Positions 9,112 to 17,041 of a stretch of 64,000 bases of DNA are shown in pieces. The translations under genes and the position numbers were made by a program. Each line of letters opens with the position of its first letter. Positions within the stretch are counted from its first letter, which is position 1. Source of the DNA: Bradyrhizobium sp. Y36 (GTDB taxonomy: Bacteria > Pseudomonadota > Alphaproteobacteria > Rhizobiales > Xanthobacteraceae); the NCBI RefSeq assembly GCF_002531575.1, contig NZ_NWTI01000012.1, positions 62,001-126,000 of the forward strand. The letters are read 5' to 3'. The notes under the pieces were generated by a model that saw nothing but the letters and a program-made list of their open reading frames with translations, ran no database searches and was not told the DNA's origin.

Positions 9112-10410
9112 ATGGCGATCGACGCCCCTTCTTCTCCCGCCGCCCAGCCCTGGTCCGACCGGCTGCGGCACTCGACCGTCATCCTGATCGCCGCAGCGCT
9201 GGCGCTGTCCGTCGTGGTCTCGCTCGGCGAATTGGCGGCGCTGCATGCCGCGATCGTGTTCCTCTGCATCGCGGCGGCGGCACTGATCCCGTGGCGCCTG
9301 CACGATGCCGCGGCCTCGCGCGAGGACACCCGCCGCATCAACCCGGTCGAGAGCGCCGCGGTGGCCGCCGTCGTCGCCGGCATGCCCGATCCGGCGGTGC
9401 TGCTCGACCGCGCCGGCCGCGTCATCCACCTCAATGCCGCCGCGGCCCAGCTCGCGCCGGCGTTGCGCCGGAACGAGCTTGCCCAGTTCGCGCTGCGCTC
9501 GCCGGAGATCATCACGGCGCTGCGCGAGGCCATCGCCACCACCGAGCCGCGGCGCGCGACCTACCTCGATCACGTCCCGGTCGATCGCTGGATGGAGCTC
9601 ATGATCACGCCGGTGCCGGTGCCGACCAGTTTCGGCGGCGCCGACAAATGCATGCTGATGACCTTCCACGACCAGACGCCGCTGCGCCGGGTCGAGGAGA
9701 TGCGTGCCGACTTCGTCGCCAATGCCAGCCACGAGCTGCGCACGCCGCTGGCCGCGCTGTCGGGCTTCATCGACACGCTGCAGGGCCAGGCCAAGGACGA
9801 TCCCAAGGCGCGCGAGCGCTTCCTCGGCATCATGCACAACCAGGCCACCCGCATGGCGCGCCTGATCGACGATCTGCTGTCGCTGTCGCGGGTCGAGTTG
9901 TCGGCCCATGTCCGGCCCGACACCCTGGTCGACCTGCTGCCGATCATCCGCCAGGTCGCCGACGGGCTGGAGCCGCTGGCACGCGAGCGGCAGGTCGAGG
10001 TCGAGATCCATCTGCCCGAGGGGCCGGTGATGATCGCCGGCGACCGCGAGGAGCTGCTCCGCCTGTTCGAGAATTTGATCGAGAACGCGCTCAAATACGG
10101 CGCCTCGGGCGGACGCGTCATCGTGTCGCTGACCTCAGCCGCAGCCACTGACGGAACTCAGGAAATCCGGATCACGGTGCGCGATTTCGGCCCCGGCATC
10201 GCGCCCGAGCACCTGCCGCGGCTGACCGAGCGGTTCTACCGGGTGGACGTCGGCGACAGCCGCTCCCAGGGCGGAACCGGGCTCGGATTATCGCTGGTGA
10301 AACATATTCTTAACCGCCATCGCGGCCGGCTCTTGATCGAGAGCGTGCCCAAGCAGGGCGCCACTTTCACCGCCTGTTTCCCCCAGGCGAGAGGACCGGT
10401 GACGACCTGA
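9112..10410 (+). CDS. phoR: Phosphate regulon sensor histidine kinase
   Basis: 432-aa membrane histidine kinase. Two N-terminal helices (about 21-40 and 42-60) are followed by a PAS-like region (about 80-190), the H box ASHELRTPL with phospho-acceptor H207, the N box ENLIENALKYG and the ATP-lid glycines GGTGLGLSL. It phosphorylates PhoB when phosphate is short and is held inactive by PstSCAB-PhoU when phosphate is plentiful. The identity follows from its place directly before pstSCAB-phoU-phoB. AGGAG lies about 12 nt upstream of the ATG. The kinase gene precedes pstS and is separated from phoB by the whole operon. Confidence 0.93.
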   Translation: MAIDAPSSPAAQPWSDRLRHSTVILIAAALALSVVVSLGELAALHAAIVFLCIAAAALIPWRLHDAAASREDTRRINPVESAAVAAVVAGMPDPAVLLDRAGRVIHLNAAAAQLAPALRRNELAQFALRSPEIITALREAIATTEPRRATYLDHVPVDRWMELMITPVPVPTSFGGADKCMLMTFHDQTPLRRVEEMRADFVANASHELRTPLAALSGFIDTLQGQAKDDPKARERFLGIMHNQATRMARLIDDLLSLSRVELSAHVRPDTLVDLLPIIRQVADGLEPLARERQVEVEIHLPEGPVMIAGDREELLRLFENLIENALKYGASGGRVIVSLTSAAATDGTQEIRITVRDFGPGIAPEHLPRLTERFYRVDVGDSRSQGGTGLGLSLVKHILNRHRGRLLIESVPKQGATFTACFPQARGPVTT

Positions 10411-10415
10411 AAAAT

Positions 10416-10433
10416 AAGCGATTACAATCGCTT
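10416..10433. promoter_or_regulatory. Perfect 18-bp dyad upstream of the Pho box
   Basis: AAGCGATT (10416-10423), AC, AATCGCTT (10426-10433) is a perfect inverted repeat that ends 4 bp before the Pho box. The 2-nt loop is poor for an RNA terminator and no T-run follows on the plus strand. A protein-binding dyad is therefore more likely than a hairpin. On the minus strand it is followed by ATTTTT, so a terminator against antisense transcription cannot be excluded. Confidence 0.5.
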
Positions 10434-10437
10434 AGGT

Positions 10438-10455
10438 GTGTCATCCAACTGTCAC
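10438..10455 (+). promoter_or_regulatory. Pho box of the pst operon
   Basis: GTGTCAT-CCAA-CTGTCAC: two 7-bp direct repeats with 11-bp periodicity, matching the known PhoB binding consensus CTGTCAT-N4-CTGTCAT in 12 of 14 repeat positions. It lies 100 bp upstream of the pstS start and just after phoR. PhoB-P would therefore activate pstSCAB-phoU-phoB, including its own gene, under phosphate limitation. Confidence 0.9.
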
Positions 10456-10554
10456 CAAACCTTCGTAAAAGCACAGCCGACCGCTCCTAAAGGGGCGGCG
10501 TGGGGAGCGCGATCGGGCGCTGATGGCGCTTCGCTCCCCTGTATGGAGACCAGC

Positions 10555-11568
10555 ATGAATTTCCTCAAAACGATCGTCGCTGCAGGCCTGGTTGCCGCAA
10601 CGACGACGGCGGCCTTTGCTGCCGACATCACCGGCGCCGGTGCGACCTTCCCGTTCCCGATCTATTCGAAGTGGGCTGACGCCTACAAGAAGGAGACCGG
10701 CAACGGTCTGAACTACCAGTCGATCGGTTCCGGCGGCGGCATCAAGCAGATCCAGGCCAAGACCGTGACCTTCGGTGCGACCGATGCTCCGCTCAAGGCC
10801 GAGCAGCTCGAGAAGGACGGCCTCGTCCAGTGGCCGATGGTGATGGGTGCCATCGTTCCCGTCGTCAATCTCGAGGGTGTGAAGCCGGGCGAGCTGGTGT
10901 TCGACGGCGAGACGCTTGCCAACATCTATCTCGGCAAGATCACGAAGTGGGACGATGCTGCCATCAAGAAGCTCAATCCGAACGTGAAGCTGCCGTCGGA
11001 TGCGATCACGGTCGTTCGCCGTTCGGACGGCTCGGGCACCACCTTCAACTTCACCAACTACCTCTCCAAGGCCAGCGCGGACTGGAAGAGCAAGGTCGGT
11101 GAGGGCACCGCGGTCGAGTGGCCGGTCGGCGTCGGCGCCAAGGGCAACGAAGGCGTGTCGGGCAACATCGGCCAGACCAAGAACTCGATCGGCTATGTCG
11201 AGTACGCCTACGCCAAGCAGAACAAGCTGACCTATACCGGCCTCGTCAACAAGGCTGGCAAGACGGTGCAGCCGACGGTCGAAGCCTTCCAGGCGGCCGC
11301 GTCCAACGCCGACTGGGCCAAGGCTCCCGGCTACTATGTCATCCTGACCGACCAGCCCGGCGAGAAGTCCTGGCCGATCACGGCGGCGACCTTCATCCTC
11401 ATGCACAAGGACGCCACCGACAAGGCGGCCTCCAAGGAAGCCATCAAGTTCTTCACCTGGGCGTTCAAGAGCGGCGACAAGATGGCCGAGGAACTCGACT
11501 ACATCCCGATGCCCGACAGCGTCGTGAAGCTGATTGAGAAGACCTGGTCCGCCGACATCAAGAGCTAA
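10555..11568 (+). CDS. pstS: Phosphate ABC transporter, periplasmic binding protein
   Basis: 337-aa periplasmic phosphate-binding protein of the high-affinity Pst system. A Sec signal peptide ends at AFA-AD (about residues 1-22). The mature protein opens with ITGAGATFPFPIYSKW, a PstS hallmark, and phosphate ligands lie in SIGSGGG and RRSDGSGTTFNF. The ATG at 10555 is chosen because it starts the signal peptide and has GGAG 8 nt upstream; the in-frame extension upstream would cover the Pho box. It is the first gene behind the Pho box and is followed by a hairpin that probably limits read-through to pstC. Confidence 0.97.
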   Translation: MNFLKTIVAAGLVAATTTAAFAADITGAGATFPFPIYSKWADAYKKETGNGLNYQSIGSGGGIKQIQAKTVTFGATDAPLKAEQLEKDGLVQWPMVMGAIVPVVNLEGVKPGELVFDGETLANIYLGKITKWDDAAIKKLNPNVKLPSDAITVVRRSDGSGTTFNFTNYLSKASADWKSKVGEGTAVEWPVGVGAKGNEGVSGNIGQTKNSIGYVEYAYAKQNKLTYTGLVNKAGKTVQPTVEAFQAAASNADWAKAPGYYVILTDQPGEKSWPITAATFILMHKDATDKAASKEAIKFFTWAFKSGDKMAEELDYIPMPDSVVKLIEKTWSADIKS

Positions 11569-11612
11569 GCGCTCCTGTCCCGGACATCGCTCCGGGAGGT
11601 CGAAAAAACTCC

Positions 11613-11644
11613 GCTCCGGATCGGCCTTGCGCCGCGTCCGGAGC
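11613..11644 (+). terminator. Stem-loop between pstS and pstC
   Basis: GCTCCGGA (11613-11620) and TCCGGAGC (11637-11644) form a perfect 8-bp stem with a 16-nt loop and no T-run. This fits a partial terminator or mRNA-stabilising hairpin that keeps the binding protein more abundant than the permease, a common layout in ABC operons. Confidence 0.55.
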
Positions 11645-11697
11645 GCAAGACCACAACAACCGGCAACAAGCGTATATAACGGGTACAGGGGATCGGC

Positions 11698-12696
11698 GTG
11701 GCAGAGATGGCCGTTCAGAGCGACGTAATCGACGATGCCGGACCGTATGACCGCGCAAAGGCCTTGGGCGCGTTCAAGCTCGGTGACGTCACCTTCTACT
11801 GGATCACGCGGTTGTCCGCGATCTCGGTGCTCCTCATTCTCGGCGGCATCATCGTCTCGCTGATCGTCGGCGCGTTCCCGGCGATGAAGGAATACGGCTT
11901 CTCCTTCCTGTGGACGCAGCGCTGGGCGCCGTCGGCCGATCCGCCCGTGCTGGGCGCACTCGGGCCGATGTACGGCACGCTCGTCACCTCCTTCATTGCG
12001 ATGCTGATCGCCATTCCGGTCGGTCTGGGCATTGCGATCTTCCTCACCGAGCTCTGTCCGCAATGGCTGCGCCGCCCGATCGGCATGGCGATCGAGCTGC
12101 TCGCCGGCATTCCCTCGATCATCTACGGCATGTGGGGCTTCTTCGTGCTGGGCCCGTTCCTGGCCAACACCTTCCAGCCCCTCATGATCAGGATCTTCGA
12201 CGGGGTCCCGGTGCTGGGCGCGATCTTCGCGGGTCCGCCGTCCTATCTCAGCACGTTCAACGCCGCGCTGATCCTCGCCATCATGGTGCTGCCCTTCATC
12301 ACCTCGATCTCGGTCGACGTGTTCAAGACGGTGCCGCCGGTGTTGAAGGAGGCCGCCTACGGCGTCGGCTGCACCACCTGGGAAGTCGTCCGCAGCGTGG
12401 TGATCCCCTACACCCGCGTCGGCATCATCGGCGGCGTCATGCTGGCGCTCGGCCGCGCGCTCGGCGAGACCATGGCGGTGACCTTCATCATCGGCAACTC
12501 GTTCCGCATCTCCTCGTCGATCTTCGCGCCGGGCACCACGATCTCGGCGGCGATCGCATCCGAGTTCGCCGAGAGCGACGGCCTGCACCAGTCCGGCCTG
12601 ATCCTGCTCGGCCTCCTGCTGTTCGTGCTGACGTTCTTCGTGCTGGCCGCCGCGCGGCTGATGCTGATGCGGCTGGACCAGAAGGCGGGGAAATAA
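11698..12696 (+). CDS. pstC: Phosphate ABC transporter permease
   Basis: 332-aa inner-membrane permease with about six helices. It has the permease EAA-loop pattern EAAYGVGCTTWEVVRSVVIP followed by ALGRALGETMAV, which contacts PstB. Two starts are possible: GTG 11698 (used here) or ATG 11707; GGGGAT precedes the first. It follows pstS after a 129-bp gap with a hairpin and precedes pstA by 4 nt, so it is part of the PhoB-controlled operon. It pairs with PstA to form the phosphate channel. Confidence 0.95.
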   Translation: MAEMAVQSDVIDDAGPYDRAKALGAFKLGDVTFYWITRLSAISVLLILGGIIVSLIVGAFPAMKEYGFSFLWTQRWAPSADPPVLGALGPMYGTLVTSFIAMLIAIPVGLGIAIFLTELCPQWLRRPIGMAIELLAGIPSIIYGMWGFFVLGPFLANTFQPLMIRIFDGVPVLGAIFAGPPSYLSTFNAALILAIMVLPFITSISVDVFKTVPPVLKEAAYGVGCTTWEVVRSVVIPYTRVGIIGGVMLALGRALGETMAVTFIIGNSFRISSSIFAPGTTISAAIASEFAESDGLHQSGLILLGLLLFVLTFFVLAAARLMLMRLDQKAGK

Positions 12697-12700
12697 CGTC

Positions 12701-13552
12701 ATGGCGCTCAATCCGATCTATTCGCGTCGTCGGCGCAAGGACATCGTCATCCGCGGGCTCTGCTTCGCCGCGGCCGCCTTCGGCGTCACCTGGCTCGCGC
12801 TGATCCTGATCACGCTGCTCTTCAACGGCCTGGCCGGCCTCAACTTCCAGATCTTCGCCGCGGATACGCCGCCTCCGGGCTCGACCGAAGGCGGCCTGCG
12901 CAACGCCATCGTCGGTTCGATCATCATGACGGTGATCGGCGTCGGCATCGGCGCGCCGCTCGGCCTGTTCGCCGGCACCTATCTTGCCGAATACGGCCGC
13001 AACGACCGCCTGACCTCGGTGATCCGCTTCATCAACGACATCCTGCTCTCGGCGCCCTCGATCATCATCGGCCTGTTCATCTATGGCGCGGTGGTGGTGC
13101 CGATGCGCGGCTTCTCGGCGATCGCAGGCGCGCTCGCGCTCGCCGTCATCGTGATCCCGGTCGTGCTGCGCACGACCGAGGACATGCTGCTGCTGGTGCC
13201 GAATCCCTTGCGCGAGGCGGCCTCGGCGCTCGGCCTGCCGCGCTCGCTGGTGATCAAGCGGATCGCCTATCGCGCCGCGCGCTCGGGCCTCATCACCGGC
13301 GTGCTGCTCGCCACCGCCCGCGTCGCGGGCGAGACCGCGCCGCTGCTCTTCACCGCGCTGTCGAACCAGTTCTTCAGCCTCGGCCTGGACAAGACGATGG
13401 CCAACCTGCCGGTCACCATCAACAACTTCGTCCAGAGCCCCTACGCCTATTGGAAGCAGCTCGCCTGGAGCGGCGCGCTGCTCATCACCCTGACCGTTCT
13501 TGCCCTGAATATTGGCGCGCGCATCCTTGGCGCCGAGAGGACCGCAAAATGA
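12701..13552 (+). CDS. pstA: Phosphate ABC transporter permease
   Basis: 283-aa partner permease of PstC, with about six helices. Its EAA loop reads REAASALGLPRSLVIKRIAY and is followed by ARVAGETAPLLFTAL, typical of PstA. The N-terminus is basic (RRRRK) before the first helix at about residues 22-43. It starts 4 nt after pstC and its stop overlaps the pstB start (ATGA), indicating translational coupling of the transporter subunits. Confidence 0.96.
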   Translation: MALNPIYSRRRRKDIVIRGLCFAAAAFGVTWLALILITLLFNGLAGLNFQIFAADTPPPGSTEGGLRNAIVGSIIMTVIGVGIGAPLGLFAGTYLAEYGRNDRLTSVIRFINDILLSAPSIIIGLFIYGAVVVPMRGFSAIAGALALAVIVIPVVLRTTEDMLLLVPNPLREAASALGLPRSLVIKRIAYRAARSGLITGVLLATARVAGETAPLLFTALSNQFFSLGLDKTMANLPVTINNFVQSPYAYWKQLAWSGALLITLTVLALNIGARILGAERTAK

Positions 13553-14370
13553 GTGATCTTTCCGTATCGATGAGCGCGGCCGGCGGACTGCCCCAGGCGC
13601 CGGTGCTGCCCGAGGCGCCCGCCAAGGTGACGGTGCGCAACCTCAACTTCTATTACGGCGAGCACCACGCGCTGAAGAACATCAACCTGACGCTCGGCGC
13701 CAACCGCGTCACGGCGTTCATCGGCCCGTCGGGTTGCGGCAAGTCCACCCTGCTGCGCATCTTCAACCGGATGTACGACCTCTATCCGGGCCAGCGCGCC
13801 ACCGGCCAGCTCATGCTGGACCAGACCAACATCCTCGACCCCAAGCTCGACCTCAACCTGCTGCGCGCCCGCGTCGGCATGGTGTTCCAGAAGCCGACCC
13901 CGTTTCCGATGACGATCTACGAGAACATCGCCTTCGGCATCCGTCTCTACGAGAAGATCTCGAAATCCGAGATGGACGACCGCGTCGAGAAGGCGCTGCG
14001 CGGCGGCGCGCTGTGGAACGAGGTCAAGGACAAGCTCAACGCCTCCGGCCTGTCGCTCTCCGGCGGCCAGCAGCAGCGCCTGTGCATCGCCCGCACCGTG
14101 GCGGTGCGGCCCGAGGTGATCCTGTTCGACGAGCCCTGCTCGGCGCTCGATCCGATCTCGACCGCCAAGGTCGAGGAGCTGATCCAGGAACTGTCGGAGA
14201 ACTACACGATCGCGATCGTCACCCACAACATGCAGCAGGCGGCGCGCGTCTCCGACAAGACCGCCTTCATGTATCTCGGTGAGCTGATCGAGTTCGACGA
14301 CACCAGCAGGATCTTCACGTCGCCGACCGACCGGCGCACGCAGGATTACATCACCGGCCGGTTCGGCTGA
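13549..14370 (+). CDS. pstB: Phosphate ABC transporter ATP-binding protein
   Basis: 273-aa ATPase that drives phosphate import. Walker A is GPSGCGKST, the Q loop VFQKPTPFP is PstB-specific, the signature is LSGGQQQR, Walker B is ILFDEPCSALD and the switch His is in VTHNM. The ATG at 13549 overlaps the pstA stop; a longer in-frame upstream opening lies inside pstA and is not used. The first 25 residues are a variable, Ala/Pro-rich extension before the ABC core, which begins VTVRNLNFYYG. PstB also takes part in signalling phosphate sufficiency to PhoR through PhoU. Confidence 0.97.
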   Translation: MSDLSVSMSAAGGLPQAPVLPEAPAKVTVRNLNFYYGEHHALKNINLTLGANRVTAFIGPSGCGKSTLLRIFNRMYDLYPGQRATGQLMLDQTNILDPKLDLNLLRARVGMVFQKPTPFPMTIYENIAFGIRLYEKISKSEMDDRVEKALRGGALWNEVKDKLNASGLSLSGGQQQRLCIARTVAVRPEVILFDEPCSALDPISTAKVEELIQELSENYTIAIVTHNMQQAARVSDKTAFMYLGELIEFDDTSRIFTSPTDRRTQDYITGRFG

Positions 14371-14381
14371 GGAGACGCAAT

Positions 14382-15098
14382 ATGGGTTCTGAACATACCG
14401 CAAAGGCCTTCGACACCGACCTCCAGGAGCTCACCCGACTGGTCGCCGAGATGGGCGGCATCGCCGAGCGCATGATCGTCGATTCCGTCGACGCGCTGAT
14501 CCGCCGCGACGTCGCGCTCGGCCAGCGCGTCGTCACCATCGATGCCGATCTCGACGCGTTGCAGAAGAAGATCGAGGAACGCGCCGTGCTCACCATCGCC
14601 CGCCGCCAGCCGATGGCGGTGGATCTGCGCGAGATCGTCGGCGCCATGCGCGTCGCCACCGATCTCGAGCGCATCGGCGACCTCGCCAAGAACATGGGCA
14701 AGCGCGTCGCGGCGCTGGAAACCGATTTCCATCCGCTCAAGCTGTTCCGCGGCCTCGAGCACATGACCGACCTCGTGCAGCAGCAGGTCAAGAGCGTGCT
14801 CGACGCCTACGCCGCGCACGATCTGCCGGCGGCGATGGCGGTGTGGAAGGGCGACGAGGAGGTCGACGCGATCTGCACCTCGCTGTTCCGCGAGCTCCTC
14901 ACCTACATGATGGAGGATCCGCGCAACATCTCGTTCTGCATCCATCTGATGTTCTGCGCCAAGAACATCGAGCGGATCGGCGACCACGCCACCAACATCG
15001 CCGAGACCGTGTTCTACATGATCGAGGGCCAGGCGATCACCGACAAGCGGCCGAAGGGCGACATGACGACCTTCGCCACGACGGTCCCGAACACCTGA
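14382..15098 (+). CDS. phoU: Phosphate signalling/transport regulator PhoU
   Basis: 238-aa all-helical protein with two tandem PhoU domains (about residues 5-105 and 115-215). Each carries a D/E-rich metal-binding helix, for example ATDLERIGDLAKNM (about 91-104) and CAKNIERIGDHATNIAE (about 191-207). It connects PstB with PhoR and keeps the regulon off when phosphate is sufficient. It starts 11 nt after pstB with GAGGAG as ribosome site and is followed 22 nt later by phoB. Confidence 0.96.
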   Translation: MGSEHTAKAFDTDLQELTRLVAEMGGIAERMIVDSVDALIRRDVALGQRVVTIDADLDALQKKIEERAVLTIARRQPMAVDLREIVGAMRVATDLERIGDLAKNMGKRVAALETDFHPLKLFRGLEHMTDLVQQQVKSVLDAYAAHDLPAAMAVWKGDEEVDAICTSLFRELLTYMMEDPRNISFCIHLMFCAKNIERIGDHATNIAETVFYMIEGQAITDKRPKGDMTTFATTVPNT

Positions 15099-15120
15099 AG
15101 ACTTAAGGAGCGACGACACC

Positions 15121-15828
15121 ATGGGCGCACGCATTATGGTGGTTGAGGACGAGGAAGCTCTCACCGAGCTTCTCCGCTACAACCTCGAAGGCGACGGCTA
15201 TGACGTCGAGACGGTGATGCGCGGCGACGACGCCGACACCCGCCTCAAGGAACACATCCCCGACCTGATCGTGCTCGACTGGATGCTGCCGGGCCTGTCC
15301 GGCATCGAGCTGTGCCGGCGCCTGCGTACCCGGCCCGAGACCAAGCAGCTGCCCATCATCATGCTCACCGCGCGCGGCGAGGAGAGCGAGCGGGTGCGCG
15401 GCCTTGCGACCGGCGCCGACGACTACATCGTCAAGCCGTTTTCGGTGCCGGAGCTTTTGGCGCGCGTGAAGGGTCTGCTCAGGCGCGCCAGCCCCGAGCG
15501 GCTCGCCACCGTGCTCGCCTTTGGCGACATCGAGCTCGACCGCGACAAGCGCCGCGTGGCGCGCTCGGGCCGGCCGATCGACCTCGGCCCGACCGAATAT
15601 CGCCTGCTGGAGTTCTTCCTGGAGCATCCCGGCCGCGTGTTCTCGCGCGAGCAGCTGCTCGACAGCGTCTGGGGCCGCGACATCTACATCGACGAGCGCA
15701 CCGTCGACGTCCATATCGGCCGCCTGCGCAAGCTGCTCAATCTCGGCCGCGAGCAGGACCCGATCCGCACCGTCCGCGGCGCCGGCTATGCGCTGGATGA
15801 TCGCTTCGCGAAGGCCGAGCAGGCCTGA
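15121..15828 (+). CDS. phoB: Phosphate regulon response regulator
   Basis: 235-aa OmpR/PhoB-type activator. The receiver domain (residues 1-120) has the acidic pocket E9-D10-E11, phospho-acceptor D53 in VLDWMLPG, and the conserved Lys in IVKPF. The C-terminal winged-helix domain (about 130-230) includes RTVDVHIGRLRKLL, the recognition helix. AAGGAG precedes the ATG. It is the last gene of the operon, downstream of the Pho box it would bind, giving positive autoregulation. Confidence 0.97.
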   Translation: MGARIMVVEDEEALTELLRYNLEGDGYDVETVMRGDDADTRLKEHIPDLIVLDWMLPGLSGIELCRRLRTRPETKQLPIIMLTARGEESERVRGLATGADDYIVKPFSVPELLARVKGLLRRASPERLATVLAFGDIELDRDKRRVARSGRPIDLGPTEYRLLEFFLEHPGRVFSREQLLDSVWGRDIYIDERTVDVHIGRLRKLLNLGREQDPIRTVRGAGYALDDRFAKAEQA

Positions 15829-15870
15829 GTTTTTGGATCTCGGATTAGCGAACCGCGGCAACAATCTCAG

Positions 15871-16006
15871 TCGTCATCCCGGGGCGCGCGCAGCGCGAGC
15901 CCGGGATCCATAACCATAGGACGTTGTTTGGCGGGGACTCGCAGTAACCATCTCGCGCAATCATCGCGCCCTGTGGTTATGGATCCCCGCCTTCGCGGGG
16001 ATGACA
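15871..16006. repeat. Dispersed palindromic repeat downstream of phoB
   Basis: Inverted ends TCGTCATCCCGGGG... and ...CCCCGCGGGGATGACA-type, each with a local hairpin, enclose an inverted pair GGATCCATAACCA and TGGTTATGGATCC. It lies between the converging phoB and gcrA genes. The architecture is that of the element at 4460-4588. It could serve as a bidirectional transcription barrier. Confidence 0.75.
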
Positions 16007-16069
16007 CCGAACAATTGGAGCCGCCATCGTTTGACGGCCGCAGTCCTGGCAATCAATGAAATCGCAAAC

Positions 16070-16582
16070 TTACCGCGGGCCCGGCTTGGCCGGTGCACGC
16101 CGGCGATCCGCCGCCGGCTGATACGCCACGCGCGAGTGCTGGGCGCAGTAGGGCAGGCCGGACAGCGCCTTGCCGCCGCAGAAGAAGAAATCCGGGCTCG
16201 AAGGATCGCCGACCGGCCAGTGGCAGGTCGCCTCGTTCAATTCCAGCAGCGACAGCCGCTGGCTCATCGGCACCACGTTGTCGTAGGTAACGGGTTCGGC
16301 CTCGACTTCGACCTCGAAGGCCTGCGCCAGTGCGGTGTTGCCGCGCGCAATGGGGCGGGTCACCCGCATCATGTGCTGCGCGGGACGCGCCTTGCGCGGC
16401 CGCGGCGCTGCCGATGAAGGGCTCTTGGCGCGGCCGGACAAACCGAGCCTGTGCACTTTGCCGATCACGGCATTGCGGGTCACATTGCCGAGCTCAGCTG
16501 CGATCTGGCTGGCCGACAAACCGGCCTCCCAGAGCTTTTTCAGCTGCTCGACGCGATCATCGGACCAGGTCAAAACCGTCAT
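16070..16582 (-). CDS. gcrA: GcrA cell-cycle regulator
   Basis: 170-aa member of the alphaproteobacterial GcrA family, a sigma-70 co-activator that acts at promoters with CcrM-methylated GANTC sites. The N-terminal DNA-binding helix-turn-helix begins LTWSDDRVEQLKKLWEAG and continues SASQIAAELG...TRNAVIGKVHRLGL. The C-terminal sigma-binding region contains CHWPVGDP and FCGGKALSGLPYCAQH, with conserved Cys. The middle is a basic, low-complexity linker. It is transcribed divergently from argD. The 459-bp intergenic region holds six GANTC sites, suggesting methylation-sensitive control of its own gene. Confidence 0.96.
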   Translation of the reverse strand: MTVLTWSDDRVEQLKKLWEAGLSASQIAAELGNVTRNAVIGKVHRLGLSGRAKSPSSAAPRPRKARPAQHMMRVTRPIARGNTALAQAFEVEVEAEPVTYDNVVPMSQRLSLLELNEATCHWPVGDPSSPDFFFCGGKALSGLPYCAQHSRVAYQPAADRRRAPAKPGPR

Positions 16583-16663
16583 TGCACCCTTTCCCTCGCC
16601 GCGCGGCTGCCGTCCTGGCGCCTATGCGGCGAATGCCTAAGCCTCGAAAAACCCGTGCCGCCG

Positions 16664-16877
16664 GAATCCCTTAAGGCTCGCCGGGCGCTCAACTGACGCC
16701 CGAACGTTTACGCCGGTACATGAGGACTCTTGGGATCAGAACCGCTGCACGAGATGTCGTATCTGACAGTCCAAACGCTACAATATGGCGTGACTCACGC
16801 GCAAGAGTCCGCCGACTCGCTTCCACATGTTCCGTGGTGAAAAACCCGCAAAATCGCCACCGCAAGACTACGGAATC
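16664..16877. promoter_or_regulatory. Cluster of six GANTC (CcrM) sites between gcrA and argD
   Basis: GANTC occurs at 16664-16668, 16725-16729, 16792-16796, 16805-16809, 16814-16818 and 16873-16877. At this base composition roughly one site per 300 bp is expected, so six in 214 bp is a marked excess. The sites lie in the gcrA/argD divergent region, which otherwise contains no gene. GcrA/CcrM control of the region, including autoregulation, is inference. Confidence 0.7.
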
Positions 16878-16905
16878 AGCGTTTCCCGAGGCTTTCCGGG
16901 TGGCA

Positions 16906-16933
16906 TTGACACCCGTTTCACGGGGCATAAGAT
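16906..16933 (+). promoter_or_regulatory. Sigma-70-type promoter for argD
   Basis: TTGACA (16906-16911), a 16-bp spacer, and TAAGAT (16928-16933) make a near-consensus promoter pointing to argD. Transcription would begin at about 16940, giving a leader of about 100 nt whose first element is a strong hairpin. Confidence 0.7.
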
Positions 16934-16940
16934 AGTGTCA

Positions 16941-16974
16941 CGTGCCGCCCTTAAAAGGCGGCACGTTTCGTTTT
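16941..16974 (+). terminator. Leader hairpin with T-rich tail at the argD mRNA 5' end
   Basis: CGTGCCGCC (16941-16949) and GGCGGCACG (16957-16965) form a perfect 9-bp stem with a 7-nt loop, followed by TTTCGTTTT. It has the form of an intrinsic terminator but sits immediately after the predicted transcription start of argD. It may be an attenuator or a 5' stabilising hairpin; alternatively it ends an unseen upstream transcript. Confidence 0.6.
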
Positions 16975-17041
16975 CCGGGCCGGTCAATGGTGCGTTGCGC
17001 AATGCACGCCTCACACCGTCCGCAACATTCAAGTGACCGTC

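Noticed and set aside
7735..10011. 758-aa open frame on the minus strand opposite the UPF0104 and phoR genes
   Set aside because: Composition is rich in Arg, Asp, His and Gln, typical of antisense reading of GC-rich genes; the plus-strand genes carry intact family motifs.
10441..12711. 756-aa open frame opposite pstS and pstC
   Set aside because: Antisense shadow; it covers two well-identified genes and has no domain.
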